DNA from: Notamacropus eugenii
Taxonomy: Eukaryota; Chordata; Mammalia; Diprotodontia; Macropodidae
Assembly (NCBI RefSeq): GCF_028372415.1
Contig: NC_092872.1
Coordinates: 279,995,206-280,059,205 of the forward strand
Direction: 5' to 3'
DNA: 64,000 nucleotides
Part shown: one piece after another, positions 24,480-36,443 of the stretch
Position numbering within the stretch: the stretch's first letter is position 1
Layout of the letters: each line of letters starts with the position of its first letter
The notes under the pieces: model-generated
Told to the model about the DNA's origin: nothing
Databases searched by the model: none
What the model saw: only the letters and a program-made list of their open reading frames with translations
Made by a program: the position numbers and the translations under genes

Positions 24480-27400
24480 CTACCAAAAAAAATCCTCACA
24501 CACTGTGGTTGTTGCTGTGTATAAAGTTCTCCTGGTTCTGCTCTTTTCGCTCAGCATCAGATCATATAAGTCTTTACAGGTCTCCCTGAAGTCTTCCTGT
24601 TCATTATTTCTTATAGTGCAATAGTATTCCATTACATTCATGTACCACAATTTATTCCCCAATTGATGGGCATCCCTTTGATTTCCAGTTTTTGGCCACC
24701 ACAAAGAGTGCTGCTATAAATATTTTTATACATGTGGGGCCTTTCCCGTTTTTATGATCTCTTTGGGATACACTCCTAGAAACGGTATTGGTGGGTCAAA
24801 GGATATGCACATTTTTGTAGCCCTTTGGGCATGGTTCCAAATTGCTTTCCAGAATGGTTTGATCAGATCACAGCTCCACCAACAATGAATTAGTGTTCCA
24901 ACTGTCCCACATCTTCTCCAACATTTATCATCATCCTGTTTTGTCGTGTTAGCCAGTCTGATAGTTGTGATGTGGTACCTCAGAGCTGTTTTGATTTGCA
25001 TCTCTCTAATCAATAGTGATTTAGAACATTTTTTCATATGACTATAAATAGCTTTAATTTCTTCCTCTGAAAACTGCCTGTTCATATCCTTTGATCATTT
25101 GTCAATTGGGAAATGACTTGTATTCTTGTACATTTGACTCAGTTCTCTATATATTTTAGAAATGAGGCCTCTGTCACAGAGACTAGTGGCAAAAATTCTT
25201 TCCCAGTTTTCTGCTTCCCTCCTCATCTTGGTTACACTGGGTTTGTTTGTACAAAAACTTTTCAATTTAATGTAACCAAAATTATCTATTTTGCACTTCA
25301 TAATGTGTCCTACCTCTTGTTTGTCAAAAATTATTTCCTTCTCCATAAATCTGATAAATACACTATTCCTTGCTCCACTAATTTATTTATAGTATCAGTC
25401 TTTATCCCTAGATCATGTACCCATTTGGACTTTATTCTTGTGTATGATGTCAGGCATTGGTCTGTGCCTAATTTCCTCCATACTGTTATCCAGTTTTCCC
25501 AGCAATTTTTGTTGAACAGTGAGTTCTTATCCCAGAAGTTGGGGTCCGTGGGTTTATCAAACAGTAGATTGCTATATTCATTGACTGCTGTCTTGGGTAC
25601 CTAACATATTCCACTGGTCTACCCTTCTGTTTCTTAGCCAGTATCAAGTGATTCTGCTACCTGCTGCTTTATAATACAATTAGAGATCTGGTGGAGCTAG
25701 ACCACCTTCCCCAGCATTTCTTTTCATTGTTTCTCTTGATATTCTGGACCTTTTCTTCTTCCAGATGAATTTCAATATTATTTTTCATAGCTCTACAAAA
25801 TAATTATCTGATAGCTTGATTAGTATGGCACTGAATAAGTAAATTAATTTAGGTAGAATTAGCACTTTTATTATGTTGGCTTGGTCCATCTATGAGCCAC
25901 TGATATTTTTCCACTTAGTTCGATCTAACTTTATTTGTGTGAAAAGTGTTTTTTAATTGTGTTCATATAGTCCCTGTGTTTATTTTGACAGGTAGACTCC
26001 CTAATATTTTATAGTTTTAAATGGCATTTCTCTTTCTATCTGTTGCTGTTGGTCTTTGTTAGTAATATGTAGAAATGCAGAAGATTTGTGTGGGTTTATT
26101 TTGTAACCTTCAACTTTACTAAAGTTATTTATTATTTCAAGTAGTTTTTTACTGGATTCTGTGGGATTCTCTAAGTATATCATCATATCATCTGCAAAGA
26201 GTGATAACTCAGATTCTTCTTTGCCTATTCTAGTTCCTTCAGTTTCTTTTTCTTCTCTTATTGCTACAGCTAACATTTCTAGTACCATATTGAATAATAA
26301 CAATGATAATGAACATCCTTGTTTGACAACCCTGATCTTATTGGAAATACATCTAGCTTATGCCCATTGCATATAATGCTTGCTTAAGGTTTTAAGTAGA
26401 TACTGTTTATTATTTTATGGAAAGTTCCATTTATTCCTATGTTCTCCAGTGTTTTCAATAGGAATGGGTGTTGTATTTTCTCAAAAGCTTTTTCTACATC
26501 TATTGAGATAATCATGTGATTTCTGTTAGTTTTGTTGTTGATATGATCAATAATGTTAATAGTTTTCCTAATATTGATCCATTCTCACATTCCTGGTATA
26601 AATCCTACCAGATCATAATGTATTATTCTCATGATTGGTTGCTGTATTCTTTTTGGTAAAATCCTATATAAAATTTTTGCATCTATATTCATTAGAGGAA
26701 TTGGTCTATAATTTTCTTTCTCTGTCTTGGATCTTCCTGGTTTAGGTATCAAAACCATATTTGTATCATAAAAAGAATTTGGGAGGACTCCTTCCCCAAT
26801 TTTCCCATATAGTCTATATAGTATTGGAATTCACTGTTCTTTAAATGTTTAGTAGAATTCACTTGTGAATTCATCTGGCCCTGGAGATTTTTCCTAGGGA
26901 GTTCATTGATGGCTTCTTCAATTTCTTTTTCTGAGATGGGATTATTTAAGTATTCAATTTCCTCTTCTGTTAGTCTGGGCAATTCATGTCTTTTAAAGTA
27001 ATCATCCATCTTATTGATTGTTGAATTTATGGGCATAAAGTGGAGCAAAGTAATTTCTTATTCTTGTTTTAATTTGCTCCTCATTGGAGGTGAGTTCACC
27101 CTTTTCATTTTAGATATTGGTAATTTGGTTTTCTTTGTTTTCTTTAATCAAATTGACCAAAGGTTCATCAATTTTATTATTATTTTTTCATAAAATCAAC
27201 TCCTAGTTTTATTTATTATTTCAATTGTTTTCTTAATTTCAGTGTTATTAATCTCTCTTTTGATTTCCAGTATTTCTAATTTGCCATTCACTTGGGGATT
27301 TTAATTTGTTCTTTTTCGAGTTTTTTCAGCTGCATCCCCCATTTATTGATCTCCTCTTTCTCTGTTTTATTCATGTAGGCATTCAAAGATATAAAACTTC

Positions 27401-28300
27401 CCCTGAGAACTGCTTTTGCAGTATCCCATAAAATTTGGTAAGTTGTCTCATTATTGTCATTCTCTGGAATGAAGTTTTTGATTGTTTCTATAATTTGTTA
27501 TGTAACCAACTCATTCTTTAGGATTAGATTGTTTAGTTTCCAATTAGTTTTTGGTTTATGTTTCCATGACCTTTGATTACATATAGGTTTTACTGCATTA
27601 TGATCTGAGAAGGGTACATTGACTATCTCTGCCTTTCTGCACCAGATTGTGAGGTTTTCATGACCTAGTACATGGTCAATTTTTGTATATATGCCATGTA
27701 CCACTGAGAAAAAGGTATATTCCTTTCTATCCCCATTCAATTTTCTACAGAGATCTATCATATCTACCTCATCCAGAGTTCTATTCACCTCCTTAACTTT
27801 TTCTTGTTTATTTTGAGGTTAGATTTATCAAGTTCAGAGATGGGGAGGTTAAGGTATCCCACTAGTATAGTTTTGCTGTCTATTTCTTCCTGTAACTCCC
27901 TTAACTTCTCCTCTAAGAATCTGGACACTATACCACTTGGAGCATATATGTTTAGTAATGAAATTGCTTCATTGTCTATGGTGCCTTTTAGCAGGATATA
28001 GTTTCCTTCCTTATGTCTTTTCAATAGATCTATTTCTGCTTTTGCTTTGTCTGAGATTAGGATTGGTACTTCTGCTTTTTTTATATAAGCTGAAGTACAA
28101 TAAATTCTGCTCCAACCTTTCACCTTTACCCTATGTGTATCTCCACTTTTCAAATGTAATTCTTGTAAATAACTTATGTTGGATTATGGTTTTTAAACCA
28201 TTCTGCTACCTGTCTCCATTTTATGGGAGAGTTCATCCCATTCTCATTCACAGTTATGATTACTATTTGTGTCTTTCCCTTCATCCCCTTTCCCGTTGTT
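24480..28300 (-). pseudogene. L1 ORF2 (endonuclease and reverse transcriptase), broken
   Basis: Fragments in order: endonuclease 28153-27785 and 27788-27498; a linker with RLTEEEIEYLNNPISEKEIE at 27048-26749; reverse-transcriptase palm with [15 protein letters not shown] and [12 protein letters not shown] at 26303-26001; C-terminal part with [13 protein letters not shown] at 25346-24480. Stops and frameshifts separate every piece, so no enzyme can be made. Confidence 0.9.
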
Positions 28301-28852
28301 TATGCTTTTAATTCTCCCTTTTCCCTTCCCCTCCCCAATAGAGTTTTAATTTTTGACCACAGATTTCCTCAGTCTTCCATTCCTTCTTTCAGTCCCCTAC
28401 CATTTTAATCCCCTTTTTCCTTGCTACTTCTTCTTTCCCTTTTAGCATCCTCCCTTGTCTTTCCCCCTTTACCTCCTATCGTCTATAGGGCTAGTTGTAT
28501 TTTTATACTTAACTGAGTTTGTTGTACCCTCCTTGAATCCAATCAGATGAGAGTACCTCTCAAACAATACTCATTTCTCTCCCCTCTTTCCTTCTACTGT
28601 AATATATTTTTGTGTCTCTTCCTGTGATAGAATTTATTTTTTTCTGCCTCCTCCTTTTCACGTCTCCCATTACAATCCCTTTGCACCTTTAAATCACATT
28701 TGTTATCATCACATCATTTAATTTGTATCCACTCCCTCTATCTATGTATATCTCTTTTATATTTCATAATAGATGTATAATTCTCAAGATTAACAAGTAT
28801 CATCTTCCTTTATAGGGATGTAAACACTTTGCCCTTATTGTGTAGCAAGTTT

Positions 28853-28871
28853 CCCCCCCCCCCCCCCCCCC
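28853..28871. repeat. Poly(C) run of 19
   Basis: Homopolymer (poly-G in L1 sense) between ORF1 and ORF2 of the L1, next to gtttacctttttatgc. The same 16-base text borders the end of the HAL1 at 62635-64000. Confidence 0.97.
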
Positions 28872-28980
28872 GTTTACCTTTTTATGCCTCTCTTGAGACC
28901 TGTGTTAGAAGATCAAATTTTCTGTTGAGTTCTGGGCTTTTTATCAGGAAGATTTGGAAATTCCTTATTTCGTTGAATGT

Positions 28981-29975
28981 TCATCTCCTTGCCAGCAAAT
29001 TCACTGGGTAATTAATCTTTGATTGTAGTCCCAGTTCCTTTGCCTTACAAAATATTGTATTCCAATTCCTTTGGTCTTTTAGTATAGAAGCTGGAAGGTC
29101 CTGTATGATCCTGACTGTAGTTCCTTGATATTTGTATTGTTTCTTTCTGGTTACCTTCAGTATTTTCTCCTTCACTTGATAATTCTGGAATTTAGCAATG
29201 ATATTCCTTGGTGTTTTTAGATTGGGGGTCCCTTTCAGGAGGTGAATGGTGGATTCTTTTGAGGACTATTTTGCCCTCTGGATCAAGGACTTCTGGGCAA
29301 TTTTCCTTGATGATTTCTTGGATGATATTGTCCAGGCTCTTTTTTTCATCATGGCTTTCTGGTAGACCAATAATTCTTAGATTTTTCTCTCCTGGATCTC
29401 TTTTCCATGTCAGTTATTTTTCCAATTAGATATTTTACATTTTCTTCTATCTTTTCATTCCTTAGATTCTGTTTGACTGATTCTTGATGTCTCATAGATT
29501 CATTAGCTTCCTGGTGCCCAATTCTATTTTTTATCGAATTGTTTTCCTCAGTTAACTTTTGCATCTCCTTTTCCACTTGTCCAATTGTTCCTTTTAAGGA
29601 GTTATTTTCACCAGTTAAATTTTGTACTTCCTTTTCGATTTGTCCAATTTTCCTTTTTGAGGAGCTGTTCTCTTCAGTGAATTCTTTTTTCATATTTTTA
29701 AAATCATTGGTCAGTTTTTCTTCTATTTCTGCAATTTGGGTTTTACATTCTTTCCAGAATTCTTCCAAGAAGGCTCTTTGTTTTTCTGATCTGTTCATAT
29801 TCTCTTCTGAAGTTTTAGATGGGAGTCCAGTCTCAATGCTGAGCTGTTTGGTATTTGTGTGTTGTTCCTTGTCCCCATAGAAATGCTCTATGGTGTTTTC
29901 TTTTCTGCTTTGCTTTTCACTCATGATAGTAACCCCTTTCCTGGCTTTTAAGGTAGATCTCTGCATCTGTGACAT
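28981..29975 (-). pseudogene. L1 ORF1 (RNA-binding chaperone), broken
   Basis: Open from 29975 to 29349: a coiled-coil part with regular heptads and KQNLRNEKIEENVKYLIGKI leading into the RNA-recognition part, then a frame break. The C-terminal domain is open again at 29175-28981 (EKILKVTRKKQYKYQGTTVR, IIQDLPASILKDQRNWNTIF, KAKELGLQSKINYPVNL). L1 ORF1 proteins form trimers that coat L1 RNA. About 330 codons, a usual size. Confidence 0.88.
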
Positions 29976-30988
29976 AGGGAGCTCTGTGCCACAGTTCTTG
30001 TGCCTAAAACTTGAGATTTTGTGTGTTGTGGCCTCTAGTTCTTTCAGGTAGAAATTAAATGCTGCAGCTTACCTGATGCTGAGCTGGCTAGTGTTTGAAA
30101 GCAGAAGCCAGTTAGGTCTTTTTGGGTTTCCCTGAAATTACCCTGGACGTAGCTCATTAAGTGTGGGGGAGGGGTGGTCTGGGAGCTCGAAGCTCCTCTG
30201 CTAATCTAGAGCATAGGCAAGCTCAGCTTTCTGTGCTAGTGTCTTCCCATTTCTGCTGGGGTGCTGAGGCATGCCTACTGTCCGGCTGTTTACTAGCTTC
30301 ACCCCTCTGGGGTTCAGAATCTTTACCTGGTTTGTTGAGGTGGGACTGTCTGGGACAGCTCTGATCTTGCACTGGTCACCTTTGGCCCCAGGAATAGGAA
30401 CCCTCCTTAGCTATCTTTCTAATCTCCTGTGCTGAGAGTCTGTTTACTGCTCCCACTGTTCCAGGGTTTTTTCCGGGGAAATATTCTCTGGGCTTACAAG
30501 GTCAACAAGGGGAGGGAAATTGCAATTACCAATCATCCTGCTATCTTGGCTCCCAGAACTGGAAAATCCCATTTTTACATTTCACCTGACCCCTCCAAGC
30601 CCAACAAGGGCATAACTGGGTTCCTAGAGATGACTTAAACTCCAAGGGTCCTCAGGCAAGGATAAAAGGGCCAGCAGTCTTTTGAGGGACCTTGAGTTCC
30701 AGGCACCTTGGCTTATCTGTTCTCAAGTAATACACTCTTGACCTTCTCAGTGCACCACAGAAGCCCCAAGAAACTTAAACATCTCCCCCACCCTCTCACC
30801 ATTTCCCCACTCTAGTGTAGGACATATAGTCTTGAGTAAAATTAAAAGAGATATTCTCTTATATTCTATTTTCATTTGAGGGGGAATGATAATATATGTT
30901 CATTTTCAGTAAGTTTTTAATGTGTTGGGCTCAAGGATGGACACAGTTTCTAATTACTGTCTTCATTATTTTTTGTTGTTTGACACAG

Positions 30989-31064
30989 TTATCATGAAAT
31001 TGGACAAATACTCCAAGCTTATGACTGGGGGAGTCCTGAAGAGAACTTAGCCCACTATAATCAG
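30989..31064 (+). pseudogene. Lipase copy B exon e8
   Basis: The frame of copy A reads on as [20 protein letters not shown] then AHYNQ, donor gtaact. The acceptor is 2 bp further in than in A (gacacag against attttag), so the exon is 76 bp instead of 78 and the spliced frame would shift. Confidence 0.88.
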
Positions 31065-31159
31065 GTAACTTTCTTTTAAAAATGGAGTTTTTTGAGTTTA
31101 TTTTTAAAGAGGCAATTAATGAAGACCACCAGGAGCCTTGATTTCTAATTTTGATTATA

Positions 31160-31545
31160 TATACTCACTAGATCTGTGACTGTGGACAAGTCACTTGCCC
31201 TCTCACTGCCTTGGTTTCCTCATCTGTAGAATGATAGAGTTGGTCCAGATCAAGGATTTTTAACCATCTTTTGTGTCATGAACTCCTTGAGAAGTCTGTG
31301 GAAGCTGATGGGCTCCTTTTCAGAAGTCCCCCCTTCTGTAAGAAGACTTTCCCAGGCCTCCTCAATCTCAGTTCCTCCCTGAGATATGTCCATTTCTCTT
31401 GTCTCTTTGTACACAGTTGTTTTATGTTTCTATTAGAATGTGAGCTCCTTGAGGACTGCCACTGGGTTTTTGCCTGTCTTTGAATTCCAGTATTTAGCAC
31501 AGGACCTGGCACATGGTAAATACTTAATAAGCCCTTTATGGACTG
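31160..31545 (+). repeat. MIR-like SINE and L2-type LINE tail (unit B)
   Basis: Counterpart of 2385-2770: ctgtggacaagtcacttgcc, cctcatctgtagaatgatag; then tgagctccttgaggactgcc, cacaggacctggcacatggt. Confidence 0.7.
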
Positions 31546-31829
31546 ACAGACAAATCTATAATATAAGGTGCCTAGATTTCCAAAGGATATTAATTATATT
31601 GAAATACAATTATCTGAATATTAAGGAACAATCCCATGCAGAGAGCCCCAATTTAAGAATCCCAGAGGTTGATCTCTAATATTTCTTCTAGCTCTTAAGT
31701 TCTATGATTTTTTATTTTAAGGAAAGCTACCTAGGCGTGACATTCCACTGCCTGGCACACTGAGCAAATACTTGATTGATTCATTTCTTCTTAGTCTCTA
31801 TGTAAAGGATACATGCAAGGGGAGATCAG

Positions 31830-31990
31830 AGATTAAGAGCTATAGGAAACCTCAGAGGTCATCTAAGCCAGTCCCCTTCTTTTACAGATGTAGAAACTGA
31901 GGTCCAGAGAATGATTTGACTTAAGGCAAACTAGAATTAAAACCTAGGTCTCCTGGCTCAAAATCCTGCCCTCTTTCTGCCTCCTCACAT
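31830..31990 (-). repeat. MIR-type SINE, minus strand
   Basis: Contains aacctcagaggtcatctaag, ttttacagatgtagaaactg, aggtccagag, aacctaggtctcctggctc. Not seen in unit A at the same place. Confidence 0.7.
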
Positions 31991-32351
31991 TGCCCTCCAA
32001 TATTCTTTGGTGATGATCATTGAGACAGCTACAACCCACCTCATCATTAGCATTCTTTAGAGTACAAGTATGTGTCTTTTCCATGGAGATGGCATGAAAA
32101 ATTGGCCCAAAACCTGGTCAAAATATGAATCCCCTGAGCCCAGAGCATCCCTCCAGTCACCAATCTATTGAACAGATTAAAAAAAAAATAGGATGACTTG
32201 TTCTTTTTCAATATGGGCCAAATTCTTGCCTTACTTGCGTGTAGCACAGAGTGGGGGAATGATTATCAGGTATAGAGACAGAGTGAGAGATGAAATTCAT
32301 ATATAAATAAATGAATATATTATCAATATCTCATACACATAAATGTGTATC

Positions 32352-32725
32352 TGCTATGGTAACGGCATAGCACACCGAGAGGAACAAGTCTTATGCCTGA
32401 CCAGCAGGCTGCTCGTCCTCCTGTGGAGCTCGCAAGTAAAAGAATGAGGCGGGAGAGCGGGTCATGAAGCAACTCCGATTTATTCAAGCAAGCACTCTGA
32501 TTATATAGTCTCTGCCAGCCAGCCCAATGAACCATGGTAACACACACAAACAAACCTGAAACTATAGTTACAAACACAAGCCAGAACTATAGTAACAAAG
32601 ACAAAGCAGGGGTGGGGCCGTCCCTTCCAGTGCCATCTTGTTCACCCTTCCCTGCTCTGGACTCAGTTTACCTGATGTCTGTCAGTGTGGCATCCCAGAT
32701 GACGTGGTGGTCAGCGCCCCTTACA
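32352..32725 (-). mobile_element. Solo LTR of an endogenous retrovirus, probably class II-like
   Basis: 374 bp, with TG...CA ends and the 6-bp target-site duplication tgtatc at 32346-32351 and 32726-32731. Minus-strand orientation: a TATATAA box (complement of 32501-32507) and a polyadenylation signal AATAAA (complement of 32479-32484). It is GC-richer than its surroundings. No internal retroviral sequence remains. Unit A has the empty site with a single tgtatc at 2952-2957, so the LTR arrived after A and B separated. The 6-bp duplication fits class II (ERVK-like) elements, but the family is not proven. Confidence 0.87.
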
Positions 32726-33040
32726 TGTATCCATGTATATGAATATGTATCATACATATGAACATATATTTTAAAAATTCCATCTATGTATTTTGTTTGA
32801 ATTAATGATAGCTTACCAAGAAATAATGTGTTCATCTGGCTCTCATCATAATGATACTCTCTTGAAAAAAATAATGATAAAGTTAAACCAAACCATGTCT
32901 TATAGTTTTGGGTTCTGACAGCCTCATTTAGCAGAAAGATATGTAAAGCGTCATACAAAGAATTGGCTGTCCCCTAGGAATGATAGGACATTGAATTGGG
33001 CTCTCTGGGAAGACTTTTGTTCTCTTTTGTGTCCATACAA

Positions 33041-33274
33041 ATAATTCCTCCAATTTATAACCTATCGATATTGAAAGTGCCAACTGCGCTGTGGAGTGGT
33101 TTAAGGGATTTGTTGGCTGACCCAACAGATGTCTCCACTTTAATCCCCCAAATCCCCAGAATGATTTACCACAAGATTCTGGCTGAATATGATCATTTTT
33201 CCTTTGTTTTTGGCATTAATGCACCTCAAACAATTTACTATGAAATAATCAAGATGATCAAGGAAACCCTGTAA
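33041..33274 (+). pseudogene. Lipase copy B terminal exon e9
   Basis: 234 bp, open to the TAA at 33272-33274: [60 protein letters not shown]. Catalytic Asp and His are still 29 residues apart. The acceptor reads ccatacaa instead of ccatgcag in A, so it is probably not spliced correctly. Confidence 0.9.
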
Positions 33275-33398
33275 AGATGTTATTGCTCATGAAATCACTT
33301 CGCTTTTCTTAGCACTGGGCCTCAAACTTATTTTCTCCTCTGCGATTAATCTCTTGGAGGGATAACGAGACTGCTTTCTGTACTTAAACATCCCCAGA

Positions 33399-33404
33399 AA
33401 TAAA
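33399..33404 (+). promoter_or_regulatory. Polyadenylation signal of copy B
   Basis: AATAAA, 125 bp after the e9 stop, at the same place as in copy A. Confidence 0.65.
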
Positions 33405-33769
33405 TAATGTTCACCCTCACCCATGTCATTGGTCACATTCTGAGTTTAACAGCAATGCTATGTTCACAGTAGAGGGAAGCTCTAATTTCTCCCAATTTTT
33501 ATGCTACAACAAGAAGTTTCCTCAATTTCTTGGTAAAATTATCAAAAATTGCAATTCATTGATGCCACTTATTTCTACACCACAGTCAGTTCCAGAATAT
33601 TCTTCTCTCTTTGGCTGAAATATTGATGGAGATATCTATTACTGACAAATGTACACAGTTCTGTGCTCTAGTTGTCCCCAGCCTCTCTGCTCAGAGGAGG
33701 GAGGGATACTACATTACCTCCTTTTTGATATGATTACTCTTTGTTCATTTATTCAGAATTCAGTTTTCT

Positions 33770-34215
33770 TCCATATGATAGCTGGTGATCTGGTGAATAG
33801 AGAACCTGGTCTGGAGTCAGGAATATCAGAATTCAGATCTAGACTCAGATACTTAATAACTGTGGGACCCTGGACAAGTCACTTAACAAGTTTGCCTTAG
33901 TTATCTCAACTCTAAAATGGGGTTAATAACAGTATCTAAATTAAAGGATTGTTGTGAGGATCACATGAGATCATAATTGTAGAGGGCTTTGCACAGTGTA
34001 TTACTCCCTCTTCTATGTTACGATTCTCATTTTGTTCTTCATTTTGTTCTTCATTCTACAAACAAAAAGAAAGATGCCTGGGGTCTTCTGAATGTATTCA
34101 GTACCTTCTACAGTTGAGGAAATTGAGGTAAAAAGGGTAATGTCACTAGTCCAGGGTCACAGAGCTAGTAAGTGTTTTGAAGCCAGATTTGAACTCAGGT
34201 CATCCTGACTCAAGT
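33770..34215. repeat. SINEs at the right end of unit B
   Basis: 33770-34000 is the + strand SINE shared with 5225-5420 (cctggtctggagtcaggaat, aagtcacttaacaagtttgc, ctcaactctaaaatgggg). 34085-34215 is a minus-strand SINE piece (cagggtcacagagctagtaa, ttgaactcaggtcatcctga). Confidence 0.75.
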
Positions 34216-34254
34216 CCAGGCACATTTGCTGCTTGTATGTATATATAGATTGTG

Positions 34255-36030
34255 TATCTATATATTAGTTGTTGCCCATCATTCTTGAATAGGACCAAAA
34301 TGACATCACCATGATAAAGTGAAGTTTCAAGGTATACAACCGTGGCTAATCAGACCCATACAAACTTGGAATGCTCTACCACACAGTGGGCATAGATAGT
34401 CCATGTGAATATCCAGGGTAGATACTGGAAATTTCCATATCCTACGTTTCCTTTGTGCTGTTTCAATTATGCTTTGCCCATAGAGCACAGCACCTTTTCT
34501 GATGAGGGCATGCCATGCTGAGCAGTCCTATGTCAGTGTCTCCCATGTCCCCCAATCCACAATCAAATCCAAAGTTCTTGAGAGAGACCTTGCGAGTGTC
34601 CTTGTATTGCTTCTTCTGGCCACCATGTGATCACCCTACCCATGCGAGTTCTCCATAAAATAGTCTTTTTGTCTAGCGTACATTTTGCATTTGAACAACA
34701 TAGTAGCACTTTTGATTGTTACTATCAGCCTAAAACTGAATTTCCTCTACCTTCTTACTGAGCCAGGAATCCTGCATCTCTCTAAGCTTTGCTTGTATTT
34801 TACTTTTGATGGAATTAAATGTGACCTTCTTAAAAATTATCTGCTTACTCAACCCTGGACTGATTACTGCAGCAGGTGGGGTATCCCCCTCTGTGGTCCA
34901 AACAAAAAGAAATGTACAAAATGTACAAAAACATCTGCAAAGATGATTCCATTCATCGTTGGCACATGGAATGTATGCACACTTATAGACCACAAAATCC
35001 AGTAAACCTGAAAGACAAACTTGTTGCAAGTGAACTCAACAGGTATCTCATCCAAATAGCATCCATGAGTGAAAGAAGGCTGGTAAATCAAGACCAGCTT
35101 ACTGAAGTTGGAGCTGGATACACAGTCTTCTGAAGTGGCCACAGTGAAAGGGAGTGCCATGAATCTAGTGCAGGTTTTGCGATCAAAACTAATCTAGTCA
35201 GCAAGCTGGTATGCCTGCCAAAGCAGTGACTGACAGGCTCATGACAACGTGATTGTCACATGCAGGAAAATGCCATGCCACCATCTTCAGTGCCTATGCT
35301 CCCACCATGACAAACCCTGTGAGGTCAAAGAAAAATTTTAAGAAGACCTTGAGACCTTTATCATCCATGTGCCAAAAGAGAACAAGTTTATAATTCTGAG
35401 TGACTTTAATGCTAGAATAGGCTCAGATTACCAGACTTGGCAGGGAGTCTTAGGGAGGAATGCTGTTTGAAACAACAACAGCAGTGGTCATTTACTGCTG
35501 AATACTTGTGAGTTACATGACCTTCTTATCACAAACACTGTTTTCTGTTTACTTAAATGCAATAAAACTTCATGGATGCACCCTCACAGCAAACATTGGC
35601 ATCTAATAGACTATGTGATTGTAAGGGGAAGAGACAGATAAGATGTGAGAGTAACAAAGGCAGTGCGTGGTGCAGAGTGCTGGAGTCATCATAGACTTAT
35701 CCTTTCCAAGCTACATATTTGCATTCATCAAAAGTGCCTCCCCCAAGGCAAAATGACCATCAGAAGAATTAATGTCAATGAACTAGAGCTCTTCTCTGAC
35801 CAGGAACAGTTTGTTGCTCACTTGGGAGGAAAGTTAAGCCAACACACAGTTGACAATAGTGAAACAGAAAAGGAGTGGGCAGCTTTCATAGATTTGGTGT
35901 ACAGTACTGCATTTGCTCTTCTGGGTCAGAATACTCTCAAACACCATGACTAGTATGATGAAAATGATGGGGAAATCCAGAAGCTGCTAAATGAAAACAA
36001 GAACTCCACAGGATTTACCAGCAGGATAGT
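34255..36030 (+). mobile_element. RTE/BovB-type LINE relic (5' region and endonuclease)
   Basis: Translations in shifting frames give the RTE endonuclease order: IPFIVGTWNVCTLIDHK (34952 on), then EVGAGYTVF, YAPTMTNPVRSKKNF, ILSDFNARIGSDYQTW, KTSWMHPHSKHWHLIDYVIV, and after a break RVTKAVRGAECWSHHRLILS (35648-35950). This is the apurinic-type endonuclease of RTE/BovB LINEs, also known from the CFDP2 protein of ruminants. The upstream 34255-34680 resembles an RTE 5' region. No reverse transcriptase is present. Many stops; long dead. Confidence 0.8.
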
Positions 36031-36260
36031 TCATCTACCTATCTATATACAATATATTTATTAAATATTTATATATCTACATTACAGACATATTTATAAA
36101 TAGACATGTCTAGACATATATAACTCTATAGACATATAATCTAGATATCTGATTTATGTCACATATAGAGAGATATTACAGCTGTGTTGATAGTTATATA
36201 TCTCTATGTCATATATAGATATATTCTAAGATAGATGGATGGACAGATAGTATGTTCTAT
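36030..36260. repeat. AT-rich imperfect microsatellite
   Basis: Mixed tatc, tata and gata units with no clear period. Confidence 0.8.
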
Positions 36261-36443
36261 TTTGGACATGGAGTACTTGAAATGACTCCAGTGTATCCAA
36301 TTTAGAAGGTCTGATGGACAAGTGTTGATATAGAAGCTGAACTCAGGAAGGAGCCTCACAGATACCTAGACATGAGAGCAATCCTAGGGTGGAGAATTAG
36401 AGCCATGGGAGCTGCTCAGTTACTTGAGATGGAGGATGTAGAG

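Larger units (their letters stand above)
24084..30560 (-). mobile_element. Near-full-length L1, minus strand, 6.5 kb
   Basis: Flanked by a 22-bp target-site duplication (24062-24083 and 30561-30582, one mismatch). Reading leftward: GC-richer 5' UTR (about 29990-30560), ORF1 (29975 to 28981: a long coiled coil with heptads IGQIEKEVQNL and IGQVEKEMQKL, then the basic C-terminal domain KEKILKVTRKKQYKYQGTTV), an inter-ORF gap with a 19-C run, ORF2 (about 28300 to 24480), 3' UTR, and A/T-rich tail. ORF2 keeps endonuclease text (SGDTHRVKVKGWSRIY, DHVLGHEN, SDHNAVKP), the reverse-transcriptase FADDMMIYL box and the Cys-rich end [19 protein letters not shown]. Both ORFs are broken many times. The site is empty in A (about 1775) and C (about 61617). 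Confidence 0.93.
13094..33404 (+). pseudogene. Acid lipase pseudogene, copy B (e3-e9)
   Basis: Seven exon equivalents: e3 13094-13292, e4 13776-13882, e5 17673-17806, e6 20603-20749, e7 23459-23530, e8 30989-31064, e9 33041-33274. All are in the right order for a LIPF-type gene, whose product needs a GHSQG nucleophile. e1 and e2 are not found. e4 has two in-frame stops, one directly after the catalytic serine. e5 is frameshifted and ends in a stop. The AG acceptors before e7 and e9 read AA, and those before e6 and e8 have moved by 2 bp. Conceptual e3, e6, e7 and e9 are still open and clearly lipase, so decay is fairly recent. Two L1s and one LTR sit in its introns. It could be transcribed, but cannot encode a working lipase. 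Confidence 0.93.
11147..34000 (+). other. Tandem duplication unit B
   Basis: Paralogous to unit C from gttgctcagcctctggt (11147 in B, 38942 in C) onward and to unit A over its right half. Order and orientation of seven lipase exons, several SINEs and an old hAT element are shared with C. About 8 kb that C has between 39180 and 48490, including exons e1 and e2, is missing between 11360 and 13030 here. Confidence 0.85.

Noticed and set aside
25113-25604. 163-codon + strand frame
   Set aside because: Antisense of the L1 ORF2.
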